Numbered from the stretch's first letter, positions 15,249-24,610 are shown. The stretch: 64,000 nt of DNA from Trebonia sp036276115 (GCA_036276115.1 DATBEM010000255.1:1-64000), one strand, 5' to 3'. The notes: a model not told the origin generated them from the letters alone. A program made the numbers and translations.

Positions 15249-16082
15249 ATGAGCAACACGGACCTGACCGCGGCCGGGGTTCCCCAGGACGCCATCAAGC
15301 GCCTCGCCGAGCTGCAGCCGGGCAAGGCCGGGTCGATCTTCACCTCCGACCTGTCGGTCAACGAGTTCCTGCTCGTGCGCGAGGTCGGCTTCCGCCCGCT
15401 GGGCCTCGTGCTCGGCTCGTCCATCTACCACGTGGGCCTCCAGGTCGGCCGCTGGGGCAAGAACCAGGAGATGGACGTCCTGTCCCAGGCCATGTACCAC
15501 GCCCGTGAGCTGGCGATGACCCGCATGGAGGCCGAGGCGGACGCCCTCGGCGCCGACGGCATCGTCGGTGTCCGGCTGGACGTGGAGATGAAGGAGTTCG
15601 GCGCCGACATCGCCGAGTTCATCGCCGTCGGCACGGCCGTCAAGGCCGAGCCCGGCGCCGGCGGCGGGGGCGTCTCGAACTGGCGCAACAACAAGAACCA
15701 GCCCTTCACCTCCGACCTGAGCGGCCAGGACTTCTGGACGCTGATCCGGGCCGGCTACGCCCCGCTGGGCATGACGATGGGCACCTGCGTCTACCACATC
15801 GCGCACCGCGGCGTCGGCTCGGTCCTGTCCAACATCGGCCGCAACGTCGAGATCGAGATGTACACCCAGGCCCTCTACGACGCCCGCGAGCTGGCCATGT
15901 CGCGGATGCAGGCCGAGGCCGAGGCCCTGCACGCCGAGGGCATCGTCGGCGTCCAGCTGCGCCAGCACAGCCACACCTGGGGCGGCCACACGACCGAGTT
16001 CTTCGCGATCGGCACCGCCGTCCGCCCGCTGCGCGACGACCATGTCATCGAGCGCCCGACGATGGTCCTCTCGCTCGACTAA
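15249..16082 (+). CDS. YbjQ-family protein, two domains, second paralogue
   Basis: 277 residues. Halves start at IFTSDLSVNEFLLVREVGF (~30) and FTSDLSGQDFWTLIRAGY (~153), each ending in IVGVxL...EFxAIGTAV. The repeated architecture and FTSDL-GQDF motif show it arose by duplication with the gene before it. ATG 15249 follows AGAGGGAGA (15231-15239), so it has its own ribosome binding site although it is in an operon. Function unknown. Confidence 0.82.
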   Translation: MSNTDLTAAGVPQDAIKRLAELQPGKAGSIFTSDLSVNEFLLVREVGFRPLGLVLGSSIYHVGLQVGRWGKNQEMDVLSQAMYHARELAMTRMEAEADALGADGIVGVRLDVEMKEFGADIAEFIAVGTAVKAEPGAGGGGVSNWRNNKNQPFTSDLSGQDFWTLIRAGYAPLGMTMGTCVYHIAHRGVGSVLSNIGRNVEIEMYTQALYDARELAMSRMQAEAEALHAEGIVGVQLRQHSHTWGGHTTEFFAIGTAVRPLRDDHVIERPTMVLSLD

Positions 16083-16100
16083 GGCGGCCGCGGCCAGCCC

Positions 16101-16133
16101 GGGCCGCCGGGGCCGCTAGGCCCCCGGCGGCCC
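16101..16133. terminator. Bidirectional hairpin terminator
   Basis: A 12-bp perfect stem (16101-16112 with 16122-16133). The TAG stop of the convergent gene (16116-16118) lies in the loop. Confidence 0.75.
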
Positions 16134-16718
16134 GCTCACCATGTCCAGCAGCCGCGCCACCCGGCTGCGCAGCCCCCGCCCGCCCCGCGTCCCGCCCGCC
16201 GCCCGGACCTCGCCCGCGGCCGCGCTGACCAGGTGCTGGGTCGCGTCGAAGGACACCACGGGCGGCGCCGCCAGCGACTCGTGCGCCAGCCCCTCCAGCT
16301 CCGGGTCGTCCCCCGCGTCCAGCGCGAGGATCGTCGCCCCGGTCTTGCGGGCGTCGGCGACCCGCTCCAGCAGCGGCACCGGGGCGGTCTCCTCGCTCAC
16401 CACGAACAGCGTCTCGCCCCGCCGGGCCGCCTCCAGCCGCGACAGCCCGACCGCCAGGTGCGGCGGCGCCCCCGGCGGCGGCGCCCAGCGCACCAGCGTC
16501 GGCGCCAGGGCCGGCAGGCCCGCCAGGCGGCTCTCGTCGTCCAGGTGCGCGGCCAGGTGCCACGGCTCGAACTCCGGCGTGCCGACGAGCAGCAGCCCGC
16601 CCGGCGACCGGGGCGACGAGCGCAGCGCCCGCCCGAACGCCCGCGCCCGCTCCAGCCATCCCGTCGGCGCCAGCAGCGCCCGCAGCGTAGCCACCTGATC
16701 CGCGTCCATGTTCTTCAT
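16116..16718 (-). CDS. Conserved actinobacterial protein of unknown function
   Basis: About 200 residues. Conserved-looking blocks are GLLLVGTPEFEPWHLAAHL (~50), LVRWAPPPGAPPHLAVGLSRLEAA (first part ~85) and GDDPELEGLAHESL (~150). The last block sits in an alpha/beta fold with hydrophobic strands (ETLFVVSE, GATILALD). I recognise the pattern from actinobacterial genomes but know no function. ATG 16718 (GGGGC upstream) or the ATG at 16709 is the likely start; the frame extends to 16760. Confidence 0.6.
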   Translation of the reverse strand: MKNMDADQVATLRALLAPTGWLERARAFGRALRSSPRSPGGLLLVGTPEFEPWHLAAHLDDESRLAGLPALAPTLVRWAPPPGAPPHLAVGLSRLEAARRGETLFVVSEETAPVPLLERVADARKTGATILALDAGDDPELEGLAHESLAAPPVVSFDATQHLVSAAAGEVRAAGGTRGGRGLRSRVARLLDMVSGPPGA

Positions 16719-16825
16719 GGTGCCCCGGAAGGCCGCCCCGGGAACTGGTTTCCGGGGCACTAGGCCCTTTCACGGGCCCTCCGCCCGCCCGTGCCCGCCG
16801 CTGTCGGCCCGGGGCCGCGATTCAC

Positions 16826-16831
16826 TAAAGT
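16826..16831 (+). promoter_or_regulatory. -10 element of the serine hydrolase
   Basis: TAAAGT ends 7 nt before GTG 16839 and decides that start: the GGAGG between them is too close to serve as a ribosome binding site. Confidence 0.6.
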
Positions 16832-16838
16832 GGAGGAC

Positions 16839-18665
16839 GTGAGCAGTGAGCAAGCGGTGGCGGAGGCCATCGTCACGCGGTACATGGAGCGCGGCGGCGC
16901 CCCCGCCATCGCCTGGGGGATCGTGCGCGACGGCGAGCTGGTCGCCTCGGGCGGCGCCGGCACGCCCGTGATCGGCCCGGGCGCCCCTGGCGCGGGCCCG
17001 CCCGGCGCCGGCACCGTGTTCCGCATCGCGTCGATGTCCAAGAGCTTCACCGCGGCGGCGGTCCTGCTGCTGCGCGATGAGGGCAAGCTGGCGCTGGATG
17101 ACCTGGCGGCGGCCTACGTGCCCGCGGTGGCGGGCTGGCCGCCGGTGACCCCGGACTCGGCCCCGGTGACGATCCGGCACCTGCTCACGATGACGGCCGG
17201 GTTCCCGACCGACGACCCCTGGGGCGACCGGCAGCAGGGCCTGCCCCTGGATGAGTTCGCCGCCCTGCTCGCCCGCGGCGTCAGCGTCAACTGGGCGCCC
17301 GGCACCCGCTTCGAGTACTCCAACCTCGGCTACGCGATCCTCGGCCTGGTCATCGCGGCCGCCAGCGGCGTCCCCTACGCCGAGTTCGTCCGCGCCCGGC
17401 TGCTGGAGCCGCTGGGCCTGGCCCGCACCGGCTACGAGGCGGCCCCGTTCGAAGGCGCACGGCCCGCGGGCCCGCGGCCGGGGGAGGGGGCCGGCCTGGC
17501 CCGCGGCTACCGGCACGGCCCGGGCGGCTGGGAGGAGGTCCCGCTCGACCCCTACGGCGCGTTCGCCCCGATGGGCGGGGTGTTCAGCTGCGTGCGCGAC
17601 CTGGCGACCTGGGTGGCCGGCTTCGCGTCCGCGTTCCCGCCCGGGGCGGGCGGCCCGGGCGGCGGCGCGCACCCGCTGCGGGCGTCCTCCCGCCGGGAGA
17701 TGCAGCTGCCGCAGGCCGTCATCGGCGGCGGCCGGGGCCACGCGCTGCCCGGCGGCCTGCCCGGCGGGCCCGGTGCCTACGGGCTCGGCCTGTTCGTCGA
17801 CGAGGACGCCGCCCTCGGCCGGATCGTCAGCCACAGCGGCGGCTATCCCGGCTTCGGCAGCAACATGCGCTGGCACTCGGCCACCGGCACCGGTGCCATT
17901 GCCCTCGGCAACGGCACTTACGCCCCGATGACCGCGCTGACCACCCTCCTGCTGCAGGCGGTCGTCCCCCGCCGGTCCCGCTACCAGGCCAGCGGCTACC
18001 AGGTGGCGCTCGCCCCCGAGCCCGGGCGGCCCCGCCTGTCCCAGCCGGGCGGCCCGTGGGTGGAGACGCTGGCGGCCCGCGAGGCCGTCACCGCCCTCCT
18101 GTCGTCGTGGGATGCGGGCGCCGCGGCCCTGCTGTTCTCCGAGAACGTCGCCCTGGACCGCCCCTACGCCGAGCGGCTGGCCGACATCGCCCGGCTGCGG
18201 GACCGGATCGGCGACCTCGCCGACGACCCCGCCCGCCCGCCCGAGTGCGACACCCCGGCCCACTGCCGCTGGTTCCTGGCCGGGCCGGGCGGCACGGCGG
18301 CGGCCCAGATCCAGCTCAGCCCCGAGCTCCCGCCCCGGGTCATGTCGCTGACGCTGGCGATTCCCCCGGCGGCGGGGTCCCCGCTGGCGGCCACGCTCGA
18401 CGCCGTCATCGGCTGGCTCAACGGCGGCGCCGCGGCCTGGCCGCAGGCCATCGCGGTCGCGCCCGGCGTCAGCGCGGCGCTGCTGTCGCGCCGCCTGCGC
18501 ATGGCCGCGATCTGGACCGGCCCGGTCGCCCCGGGTGCCTTCCGGGCCGGCGACGGCGCCACCACCGTCACCGTCGAGCTGGCCGGAGAGCACGCCCCGG
18601 CCCTGCTGACGGTGACCATCAACCCCGTCACCGGCGCGCTGCGCGCCGCCGAGGCAACCCTCTAG
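16839..18665 (+). CDS. Class C beta-lactamase-fold serine hydrolase
   Basis: 608 residues, cytosolic by appearance (no signal peptide). The active-site triad of the family is present: S65-M-S-K68 in RIASMSKSFTAA, Y160-S-N in FEYSNLGY, and HSG near residue 331 in SHSGGYPGFGS (the KTG equivalent). The first ~390 residues make the catalytic domain. The C-terminal ~200 residues (from RSRYQASGYQVAL) form an extra domain of unknown role. Members are esterases or D-peptidases rather than resistance enzymes. GTG 16839 is chosen from the 7-nt spacing to TAAAGT. Confidence 0.82.
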   Translation: MSSEQAVAEAIVTRYMERGGAPAIAWGIVRDGELVASGGAGTPVIGPGAPGAGPPGAGTVFRIASMSKSFTAAAVLLLRDEGKLALDDLAAAYVPAVAGWPPVTPDSAPVTIRHLLTMTAGFPTDDPWGDRQQGLPLDEFAALLARGVSVNWAPGTRFEYSNLGYAILGLVIAAASGVPYAEFVRARLLEPLGLARTGYEAAPFEGARPAGPRPGEGAGLARGYRHGPGGWEEVPLDPYGAFAPMGGVFSCVRDLATWVAGFASAFPPGAGGPGGGAHPLRASSRREMQLPQAVIGGGRGHALPGGLPGGPGAYGLGLFVDEDAALGRIVSHSGGYPGFGSNMRWHSATGTGAIALGNGTYAPMTALTTLLLQAVVPRRSRYQASGYQVALAPEPGRPRLSQPGGPWVETLAAREAVTALLSSWDAGAAALLFSENVALDRPYAERLADIARLRDRIGDLADDPARPPECDTPAHCRWFLAGPGGTAAAQIQLSPELPPRVMSLTLAIPPAAGSPLAATLDAVIGWLNGGAAAWPQAIAVAPGVSAALLSRRLRMAAIWTGPVAPGAFRAGDGATTVTVELAGEHAPALLTVTINPVTGALRAAEATL

Positions 18666-18716
18666 CCGGCTGGTGACCTAGGTCGCATCCACCTTTCGGG
18701 ACCTCCGCGGCGGTGC

Positions 18717-18750
18717 TCCGAGCGCGGCCGAGAACCAGGCCGCGCTCGGA
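18717..18750 (+). terminator. Hairpin terminator after the serine hydrolase
   Basis: A 13-bp perfect stem (18717-18729 with 18738-18750) and an 8-nt loop, 51 bp after the stop codon and just before the MFS promoter region. Confidence 0.8.
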
Positions 18751-18758
18751 ATAGATTC

Positions 18759-18781
18759 CGATACGGGACCGTTCCGTATCG
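18759..18781. promoter_or_regulatory. Probable TetR operator before the MFS gene
   Basis: CGATACGG (18759-18766) and CCGTATCG (18774-18781) form a perfect inverted repeat with a 7-bp centre. The size and symmetry suit a TetR dimer. The TetR gene is the second gene of the operon it precedes, implying self-regulated repression. Confidence 0.65.
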
Positions 18782-18854
18782 ATAGTGCCGGGGATCTGCC
18801 GGCGCGCACAGCTTCTCTTTCCTTGATTCTCGTCCTTGAAGGGACGTCTTTACT

Positions 18855-20528
18855 GTGGATGCACAGACGATCCAGCGTCGCCGGTGGTTGATCCTCGGCG
18901 TGCTCGTGGTCGGGTTGCTCGCCATCGTCATCGACAACACGGTCCTCAACGTGGCGCTGAAGACGATCGCCGAGCCGGTCCGCGCGGGCGGGCTGAACGC
19001 CAGCCAGAGCGACCTTGAGTGGGCGATCAACTCCTACACCCTGGTGTTCGCCGGGCTGCTGTTCACCTTCGGGGTGATCGGCGACGGCGCGGGCCGCAAG
19101 CGGATGCTGATGGTCGGCCTCGCGCTGTTCGGCATCGCGTCGCTGCTGTCGGCCTACTCGCAGAACTCGACCGAGCTGATCTTCGCTCGCGCCGCGATGG
19201 GCCTGGGCGGCGCGGCGGTCATGCCGCAGACCCTGTCCATCATCTCCAACGTCTTCTCCCCGCAAGAGCGGGCCAAGGCCATCGGCATCTGGGCCTCGGC
19301 CGTCGGCGTCGGCGTCGCGGTCGGCCCGGTCCTCGGCGGCGTGCTCCTGTCGCGCTTCTGGTGGGGCTCGGTCTTCCTGATCAACGTCCCGGTGACCGTC
19401 ATCGGCGTGATCCTCGTCGCCGTCCTGGTCCCCGAGAGCAAGAGCCCGCAGCGCGGCGGGATCGACTTCCTCGGCGTCCTCGCCTCCATCGTCGGCCTCG
19501 TGCTGCTCGTCTACGGCATCGTGGAGGGCGGCGACAACGGCGACTGGGGCAGCGTGACCGTCCTCGGCTCGATCTTCGGCGGCCTCGCGGTCCTGGCCCT
19601 GTTCGCCTGGCACGAGTCCCGTACCGCGCACCCGGCCCTCGACGTGCGGCTGTTCCGCGACCGGCGCCTGTCGGCCTCGGTCGGCGCGATCGCCTTGATG
19701 TTCTTCGGCATGGGCGGGGTGTTCTTCTTCACCAGCTTCTACCTGCAGAACGTCCGCGGCTACTCGGCCCTGGACGCGGGCCTGCTGACCGTGCCGTTCG
19801 CGGTCGGCCAGATGATCGGCTCCCCGCGCAGCGCCGCGCTGGTGGCCCGCTACGGGCCCAAGGCCGCCACCGCGGGCGGCATGCTGGTCACCGCGCTGGC
19901 GATCACCGGCTACGCGACGCTCGGCACCAGCTCGCCGATCTGGATCCTGGGGCTGCTGTTCTTCATCCAGGGCACCGCGATGGGCGTGGCCATGCCGTCG
20001 GCCACCGCGGCCGTCATGGAGGTGCTGCCGCGCGAGCGGGCCGGCGCCGGGTCGGCCCTGACCAACACCTCGCGCCAGGTCGCGGTCGCCCTCGGCACCG
20101 CCGTCCTCGGCTCGATCCTCGCCCAGGCCTACCGGTCCGACCTCACCCCGACGCTGTCGCACCTGCACAACGCGGCCGCGGCCAGCACCGCGGGCCAGTC
20201 GATCACCGCCACCCAGGCGGTCGCCGGCCAGCTCGGCGCGGCGGGCCACTTCCTGCTCGGCCCGGCCAACCTCGCCTTCGTGGACTCCATGCGGATCACC
20301 ACCATCGTCGGCGGGATCGTGTCCCTGCTGGGCGCGCTGGTCGTCCTGCGCTGGATGCCGGGCAAGCCGAAGGTTAACATGGACGAGATCGTCGCGGCCG
20401 AGGTCGCCGCGGCCGAGCGCGAGCTCGCGCAGCTGCGTGAGCCCGCCGCCGTGGGCGAGCCCGCCGGGCACGTCCAGCCAGCCGCCGCCGGGCCGGCAGC
20501 CGGCCCGGCCGAGCTCGCGGAAGGGTAA
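18855..20528 (+). CDS. MFS transporter, DHA2 (EmrB/QacA) type
   Basis: 557 residues with about 14 membrane segments. Segment 1 has IDNTVLNVAL, the motif typical of 14-TM drug/proton antiporters; GDGAGRKRMLM is motif A and AVGVGVAVGPVLGG matches motif C. It is a predicted multidrug or metabolite exporter at the inner membrane. GTG 18855 has GAAGGGA upstream. The TetR gene follows 9 bp later and an inverted-repeat operator lies ~75 bp before the start, so export is probably induced by the pump's substrate. Confidence 0.93.
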   Translation: MDAQTIQRRRWLILGVLVVGLLAIVIDNTVLNVALKTIAEPVRAGGLNASQSDLEWAINSYTLVFAGLLFTFGVIGDGAGRKRMLMVGLALFGIASLLSAYSQNSTELIFARAAMGLGGAAVMPQTLSIISNVFSPQERAKAIGIWASAVGVGVAVGPVLGGVLLSRFWWGSVFLINVPVTVIGVILVAVLVPESKSPQRGGIDFLGVLASIVGLVLLVYGIVEGGDNGDWGSVTVLGSIFGGLAVLALFAWHESRTAHPALDVRLFRDRRLSASVGAIALMFFGMGGVFFFTSFYLQNVRGYSALDAGLLTVPFAVGQMIGSPRSAALVARYGPKAATAGGMLVTALAITGYATLGTSSPIWILGLLFFIQGTAMGVAMPSATAAVMEVLPRERAGAGSALTNTSRQVAVALGTAVLGSILAQAYRSDLTPTLSHLHNAAAASTAGQSITATQAVAGQLGAAGHFLLGPANLAFVDSMRITTIVGGIVSLLGALVVLRWMPGKPKVNMDEIVAAEVAAAERELAQLREPAAVGEPAGHVQPAAAGPAAGPAELAEG

Positions 20529-20537
20529 GAGCCGTCC

Positions 20538-21248
20538 ATGCCCGCCAACGCACCGCACGCCGAAGCCCGGCCCGCGCAAGCCGAGCACGCAGGCGCTGAG
20601 CACGCGCACGCTGCGCGCACAGGAGTACAGCCGGCGGCCGATGCCGCCCCGGACGCTGCCAAGCGCCCGGGGCGGCCCCGCAGCGAGCGGGCTGAGCACG
20701 CCATCATCGACGCCGCCCTGGACGCGTTCGCCGAGTTCGGCGTCGAGGGCGTGCGCTGCGAGGACGTGGCGACCCGGGCCGGGGTCGGCAAGGCCACCTT
20801 GTACCGGCGCTACCCGGGCAAGGAAGACCTGCTCATCGCGGCCCTCGCCGCGCTGAAGAGCCCGCTGCCCGAGCCTCGCGGCCAGTCCGTCCGCGACGAC
20901 CTGATCGCGATGGTCGACGTGATGGCCTGCGACTCCGACGACCCCCGCTTCGCCCGGCAGTTCGCGATGCTGCACGGCGAGGGCGAGCGGTACCCGCGGC
21001 TGCTGCGCCGCTACAAGGAGACCGTGGTCGAGCCGCGGCGCGAGATGATCCGCAGCGTGATCCGCCGGGGCATCGCCTCCGGCGAGCTGCGCCCCGGTAC
21101 CGACGTCGAGGTGGCCATGCTCGCCCTCACCGGCGCCGTCATGGCCCGCGGCAAGCACGAGCCGCCGCAGGCGTTCGCCGGCTGCGCGGACAGCGCCACC
21201 TTCGCCGTCCGCGTCATCGACCAGCTCCTGCACGGGATCGGGAGCTAG
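20538..21248 (+). CDS. TetR family transcriptional regulator
   Basis: 236 residues. An Ala/His-rich tail (~1-45) precedes the DNA-binding domain: ERAEHAIIDAALDAFAEFG and the helix-turn-helix VATRAGVGKATLYRRYPGKED (~84-105). The C-terminal ligand domain has TetR_C-like helices (PRREMIRSVIRRGIASGELR). It is in an operon with the MFS pump and is the obvious binder of the palindrome at 18759-18781. Confidence 0.92.
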   Translation: MPANAPHAEARPAQAEHAGAEHAHAARTGVQPAADAAPDAAKRPGRPRSERAEHAIIDAALDAFAEFGVEGVRCEDVATRAGVGKATLYRRYPGKEDLLIAALAALKSPLPEPRGQSVRDDLIAMVDVMACDSDDPRFARQFAMLHGEGERYPRLLRRYKETVVEPRREMIRSVIRRGIASGELRPGTDVEVAMLALTGAVMARGKHEPPQAFAGCADSATFAVRVIDQLLHGIGS

Positions 21249-21259
21249 CTACCCCGGCC

Positions 21260-23086
21260 TCAGCCCCGCGGGTGCTCGCGCCAGCGGTTGGTGATCGGCA
21301 GGCGGCGGTCGCGGCCGAAGTTCTTCGGGCTGATCTTCGGGCCCGGCGGGTACTGGCGCCGCTTGTACTCGGCGGTGTCGATGAGCCGGATCACCCGCTC
21401 CACCAGCGCCGGGTCGTGGCCCGCGGCGATCAGCTGGGCCGATCCCAGGTCCTTTTCCACGTAGTCGTCGATGAGCGCGTCGAGGAGCTCATAGGACGGC
21501 AGCGAGTCCGTGTCGAGCTGGCCCGGGGCCAGCTCGGCCGACGGCGGCTTGCTGATCGAGCTCTCCGGGATCGGGGGAGTGTCCCCGGCCCGCTCGGCCT
21601 GCTCGTTGCGCCACCGCGACAGCTCCCACACCAGCGTCTTCGGCACGTCCTTGATGACGCCGAAGCCTCCCGCGGAGTCGCCGTACAGCGTCGAGTACCC
21701 GGTCGCGATCTCGCTCTTGTTCCCGGTCGTCAAGACCAGGTGCCCCTCGGCGTTGGACAGCCCCATCAAGATCACGCCGCGCACCCGCGACTGCAGGTTC
21801 TCGGCCGGCAGGCCGGCCGCGGGGAAGCCGCCCATCTCGGTCGTGAACGCGTCCACCATCGCCTTGATCGGCACCGTCCGCGCGTTCAGCCCCTGCCGCC
21901 GCGCCAGGTCCTCGGCGTCGCCGACCGAGTGGCCGGTTGACCAGCGGCTCGGCATCAGCACCACGTGCACGTTCTGCGGGCCGATGGCGTCGGCCGCGAT
22001 CGTCGCCGTCAGGGCCGAGTCGATCCCGCCCGACAGCCCCAGGATGACGCTGCCGAACCCGTTCTTGCGCACGTAGTCGCGGGTCCCGGTCACCAGGGCG
22101 GCGTACACCTCGGCATTGTCGTCGAGCCGAGGCCAGAAGGACGGCCAGAACGCCCCCGCCTCTGCCTCGTCGGCCCCGGCCGGGCGGCCCGCGGGCAGGG
22201 GCAGGGGCAGGTCGGGCAGCGTCACCCGCTGGACGGTGATGACGGTGCCATCGTGGGCGTCGACCGGGCCGCTGGCGCCCCCGGCGGCCGCCGCGGGCAG
22301 CGTCAGGTCGGCGATGACCAGCGCCTCCTCGAACTGCGGCCCCCGCGCGAGCGGCTCGCCGGTGGCCGCGACGATGACGGAGTCGCCGTCGAAGACCAGC
22401 TCGTCCTGGCCGCCGACCTGGTTGCAGTAGGCGAGGGCGGCGCCGGCCTCCCGCGCCCGGCCCTGGACCAGGCTCAGCCGGGCATCGTCCTTGCCCCGCT
22501 CGTAGGGCGAGGCGTTGGGCACCACCAGCAGGCCGGCCCCCGTCTGGGCGCACACGGCCACCGGGCCGCCGTCTTGCCACAGGTCCTCGCAGATCGCGAC
22601 GGCCACGTCGACCGGGCCGCCGTCGGCCGCCATCCGGAACACCGGCAGCGTGGTGCCGGGGATGAAGTACCGGTACTCGTCGAACACGCCGTAGTTCGGC
22701 AGGTGGTGCTTGGCCGAGGTGATGACGACCTTGCCGCCGTGCAGCACCGCGGCGGCGTCCAGCGGCGCCCCGGCGGGCTGGCCGAGGCGCGCGGCCAGGC
22801 CCGCCAGCCGGTCCAGGTAGCCGGTGACGACCACGATGCCGCCCAGCCCCTCGGCGCCCAGCCGCGCGGCCAGGCCGTCCAGCGCGGCCCGGGACGCCTC
22901 GACGAACGAGGCCCGCAGCGCCAGGTCCTCGACCGGGTAGCCAGTCAGCGCCATCTCCGGGAACACCACGATCCGGGCGCCGCGCGCGGCGGCCTCCCGC
23001 GTCCAGGCGGCGATGAGCTCGGCGTTCCCGGTCAGGTCGCCGACGGAGGTGTTCACTTGCGCAAGCGCGATCCGCAGTTCAGGCAC
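21260..23086 (-). CDS. nadE: Glutamine-dependent NAD+ synthetase
   Basis: 608 residues. The N-terminal nitrilase-type glutaminase has the Glu-Lys-Cys triad: E44 in FPEMALTGYP, K126 in SAKHHLPNYG and C166 in AICEDLW. The C-terminal synthetase has the ATP loop LGLSGGIDSALT (~335) and TGNKSE. It makes NAD+ from deamido-NAD+, ATP and glutamine-derived ammonia, a fitting neighbour for the glutamine genes. GTG 23086 is 7 nt after a TAAGCT -10, and no ribosome binding site is present, so it is predicted to be leaderless. Confidence 0.95.
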   Translation of the reverse strand: MPELRIALAQVNTSVGDLTGNAELIAAWTREAAARGARIVVFPEMALTGYPVEDLALRASFVEASRAALDGLAARLGAEGLGGIVVVTGYLDRLAGLAARLGQPAGAPLDAAAVLHGGKVVITSAKHHLPNYGVFDEYRYFIPGTTLPVFRMAADGGPVDVAVAICEDLWQDGGPVAVCAQTGAGLLVVPNASPYERGKDDARLSLVQGRAREAGAALAYCNQVGGQDELVFDGDSVIVAATGEPLARGPQFEEALVIADLTLPAAAAGGASGPVDAHDGTVITVQRVTLPDLPLPLPAGRPAGADEAEAGAFWPSFWPRLDDNAEVYAALVTGTRDYVRKNGFGSVILGLSGGIDSALTATIAADAIGPQNVHVVLMPSRWSTGHSVGDAEDLARRQGLNARTVPIKAMVDAFTTEMGGFPAAGLPAENLQSRVRGVILMGLSNAEGHLVLTTGNKSEIATGYSTLYGDSAGGFGVIKDVPKTLVWELSRWRNEQAERAGDTPPIPESSISKPPSAELAPGQLDTDSLPSYELLDALIDDYVEKDLGSAQLIAAGHDPALVERVIRLIDTAEYKRRQYPPGPKISPKNFGRDRRLPITNRWREHPRG

Positions 23087-23093
23087 GCCATCA

Positions 23094-23099
23094 AGCTTA
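23094..23099 (-). promoter_or_regulatory. -10 element of nadE
   Basis: TAAGCT on the minus strand ends 7 nt before GTG 23086; leaderless transcript predicted. Confidence 0.6.
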
Positions 23100-23300
23100 A
23101 GGACCAGCCCCGCCCGCCCCGCACGCCGCACCACCCGTCGCGCCCCGCCGGGCGCGGCGGGGAGGGGCCCGGGCGGGCGGAGGTTCCGTGCCCGGGAGCG
23201 GAAGGGCCGATTTCGGTAACGGTGCGGCCCGCGGGGTCCCCGCGCGGGCGCGCGCCGGCGTATGGTTCTCGCGACCTTAGTGGCGATATGAGAATGGACT

Positions 23301-24575
23301 ATGCGGATTCCGACGATGCTCGCGCGGTCCCGGTGGCTGGAGCTGACCCTGGCGGTCGCCGCCATCGCGGTGGCCATCGTGTGCCTCAGCCGCGCCTGGC
23401 GGGCGCCCCTGCTGCTCGACCCGCTGCTGGTCGCGCCGCCTGCCCTCGCCGCGATCGGGGCGAGCGGGATCCGGCGGCCGCTCGCGTTCGGGGCTGCCGC
23501 CGAGCTCGCGGCCGTCGTGGTCTTCCTGCTCACGACCCCCTCGGTGGTGGGATCGTTCGCGCCCGGCACCGCCCGCGACGTGCCCCTGGCCACCCTGGTC
23601 GCCGTCGCCGTCGTCACCGCGCTGAGCGCCGTCGCCGCCCGGGCCGCCCACGCGTCCCTGACCGCCCGGCTCACGGCGGCGATCCGGGCCAGCCTCGACA
23701 GCAGCGCCCAGCAGCATCTCGCCAACGTCGCCTCGGTTGCCGAGGTGGCCCAGCGCACCGTCTTGCGCCCGCTGCCGGAGGTGCTGGAGAACATCAGCTT
23801 CGGCGTCGTCTACATGGCCGCCGCCGCCGACGCGAAGGTCGGCGGGGACCTGTACGAGGCGGTCAGCACCCCGCACGGGGTCCGCGTGATCGTCGGGGAC
23901 GTCCGCGGCAAGGGCCTGGGCGCGGTCGAGGTCGCGGCCGACGTGCTCGGCATGTACCGCGAGGTCGCCTACGAGGTGCACACCCTCGGGGAGCTGGCCC
24001 GGCGGCTCGACGCCGGGCTGGCCCGCCGCTGGGGGGAGCACGAGGAGTTCGTGACCGCCCTGCTGGCCGAGGTCAGCCCGCAGACCGGGCGGCTGACGAT
24101 CTTCAACTGCGGCCACCCGCCGCCCATGCTCCTGACCGCCGGCAACGGGCAGGTCCGGCCGCTGGAGGTCCCCGCCCCGGCGCCGCCGCTCGGCCTGATG
24201 ACGCTGGGCGACTCCTCGGGAGCTGGCCTCGCGGTCAGCCTGAGGCCGGGCGACCAGGTCCTGCTCTACACCGACGGCGTCACCGAGGCCCGGGACGACG
24301 ACCGCGCCTTCTACCCGCTGGAGTACCGGCTGCCCGCGCTGGCGGCGAAGGCGGCGTCCAACGCCTCCAAGGCCGCCACGGCCCGCGCCGCCGCCAGGGG
24401 GGACCGCCCGGCCGGGCCTCCGGTGCGGCAATCTGACCTGCTGGAGCTGGTCCGCCAGGATCTGCTCAAGCACGTCGGGGCGCCGCTGGAGGACGACGCC
24501 GCCCTGCTGCTGGTGACCGCCCCCGGCTCCTGGCCCGCCCCGGCCCGCCGCCACGCCCGGGCACTCGCCCGCTAG
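23301..24575 (+). CDS. Membrane-anchored SpoIIE/PP2C-type serine phosphatase
   Basis: 424 residues. About four membrane segments lie in ~12-125 (WLELTLAVAAIAVAIVCL first). A linker follows, then the PP2C/SpoIIE domain (~165-410): VGGDLYEAV with its metal Asp (~191), VIVGDVRGKGLGA (~210), NCGHPPPML (~272), LLYTDGVTEARD (~325) and LEDDAALLLV (~398). It dephosphorylates Ser/Thr sites, typically anti-anti-sigma (STAS) proteins such as BldG, which is encoded in this window. A direct link is inference. ATG 23301 is the first start that keeps the membrane helices. Confidence 0.88.
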   Translation: MRIPTMLARSRWLELTLAVAAIAVAIVCLSRAWRAPLLLDPLLVAPPALAAIGASGIRRPLAFGAAAELAAVVVFLLTTPSVVGSFAPGTARDVPLATLVAVAVVTALSAVAARAAHASLTARLTAAIRASLDSSAQQHLANVASVAEVAQRTVLRPLPEVLENISFGVVYMAAAADAKVGGDLYEAVSTPHGVRVIVGDVRGKGLGAVEVAADVLGMYREVAYEVHTLGELARRLDAGLARRWGEHEEFVTALLAEVSPQTGRLTIFNCGHPPPMLLTAGNGQVRPLEVPAPAPPLGLMTLGDSSGAGLAVSLRPGDQVLLYTDGVTEARDDDRAFYPLEYRLPALAAKAASNASKAATARAAARGDRPAGPPVRQSDLLELVRQDLLKHVGAPLEDDAALLLVTAPGSWPAPARRHARALAR

Positions 24576-24585
24576 CCCCTTCTCA

Positions 24586-24609
24586 CCCCCGGGGGGCACG
24601 ACCCGGGGG
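24586..24609 (+). terminator. Hairpin after the phosphatase gene
   Basis: Stem CCCCCGGG (24586-24593) with CCCGGGGG (24602-24609), starting 10 bp after the stop codon and just before the GlnR box of glnA2. Confidence 0.55.
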
Positions 24610-24610
24610 C

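Noticed and set aside
21965..24436. Long plus-strand frame across nadE and the phosphatase
   Set aside because: High GC leaves the opposite strand open; the codons do not read as protein and nadE and the phosphatase explain the DNA.
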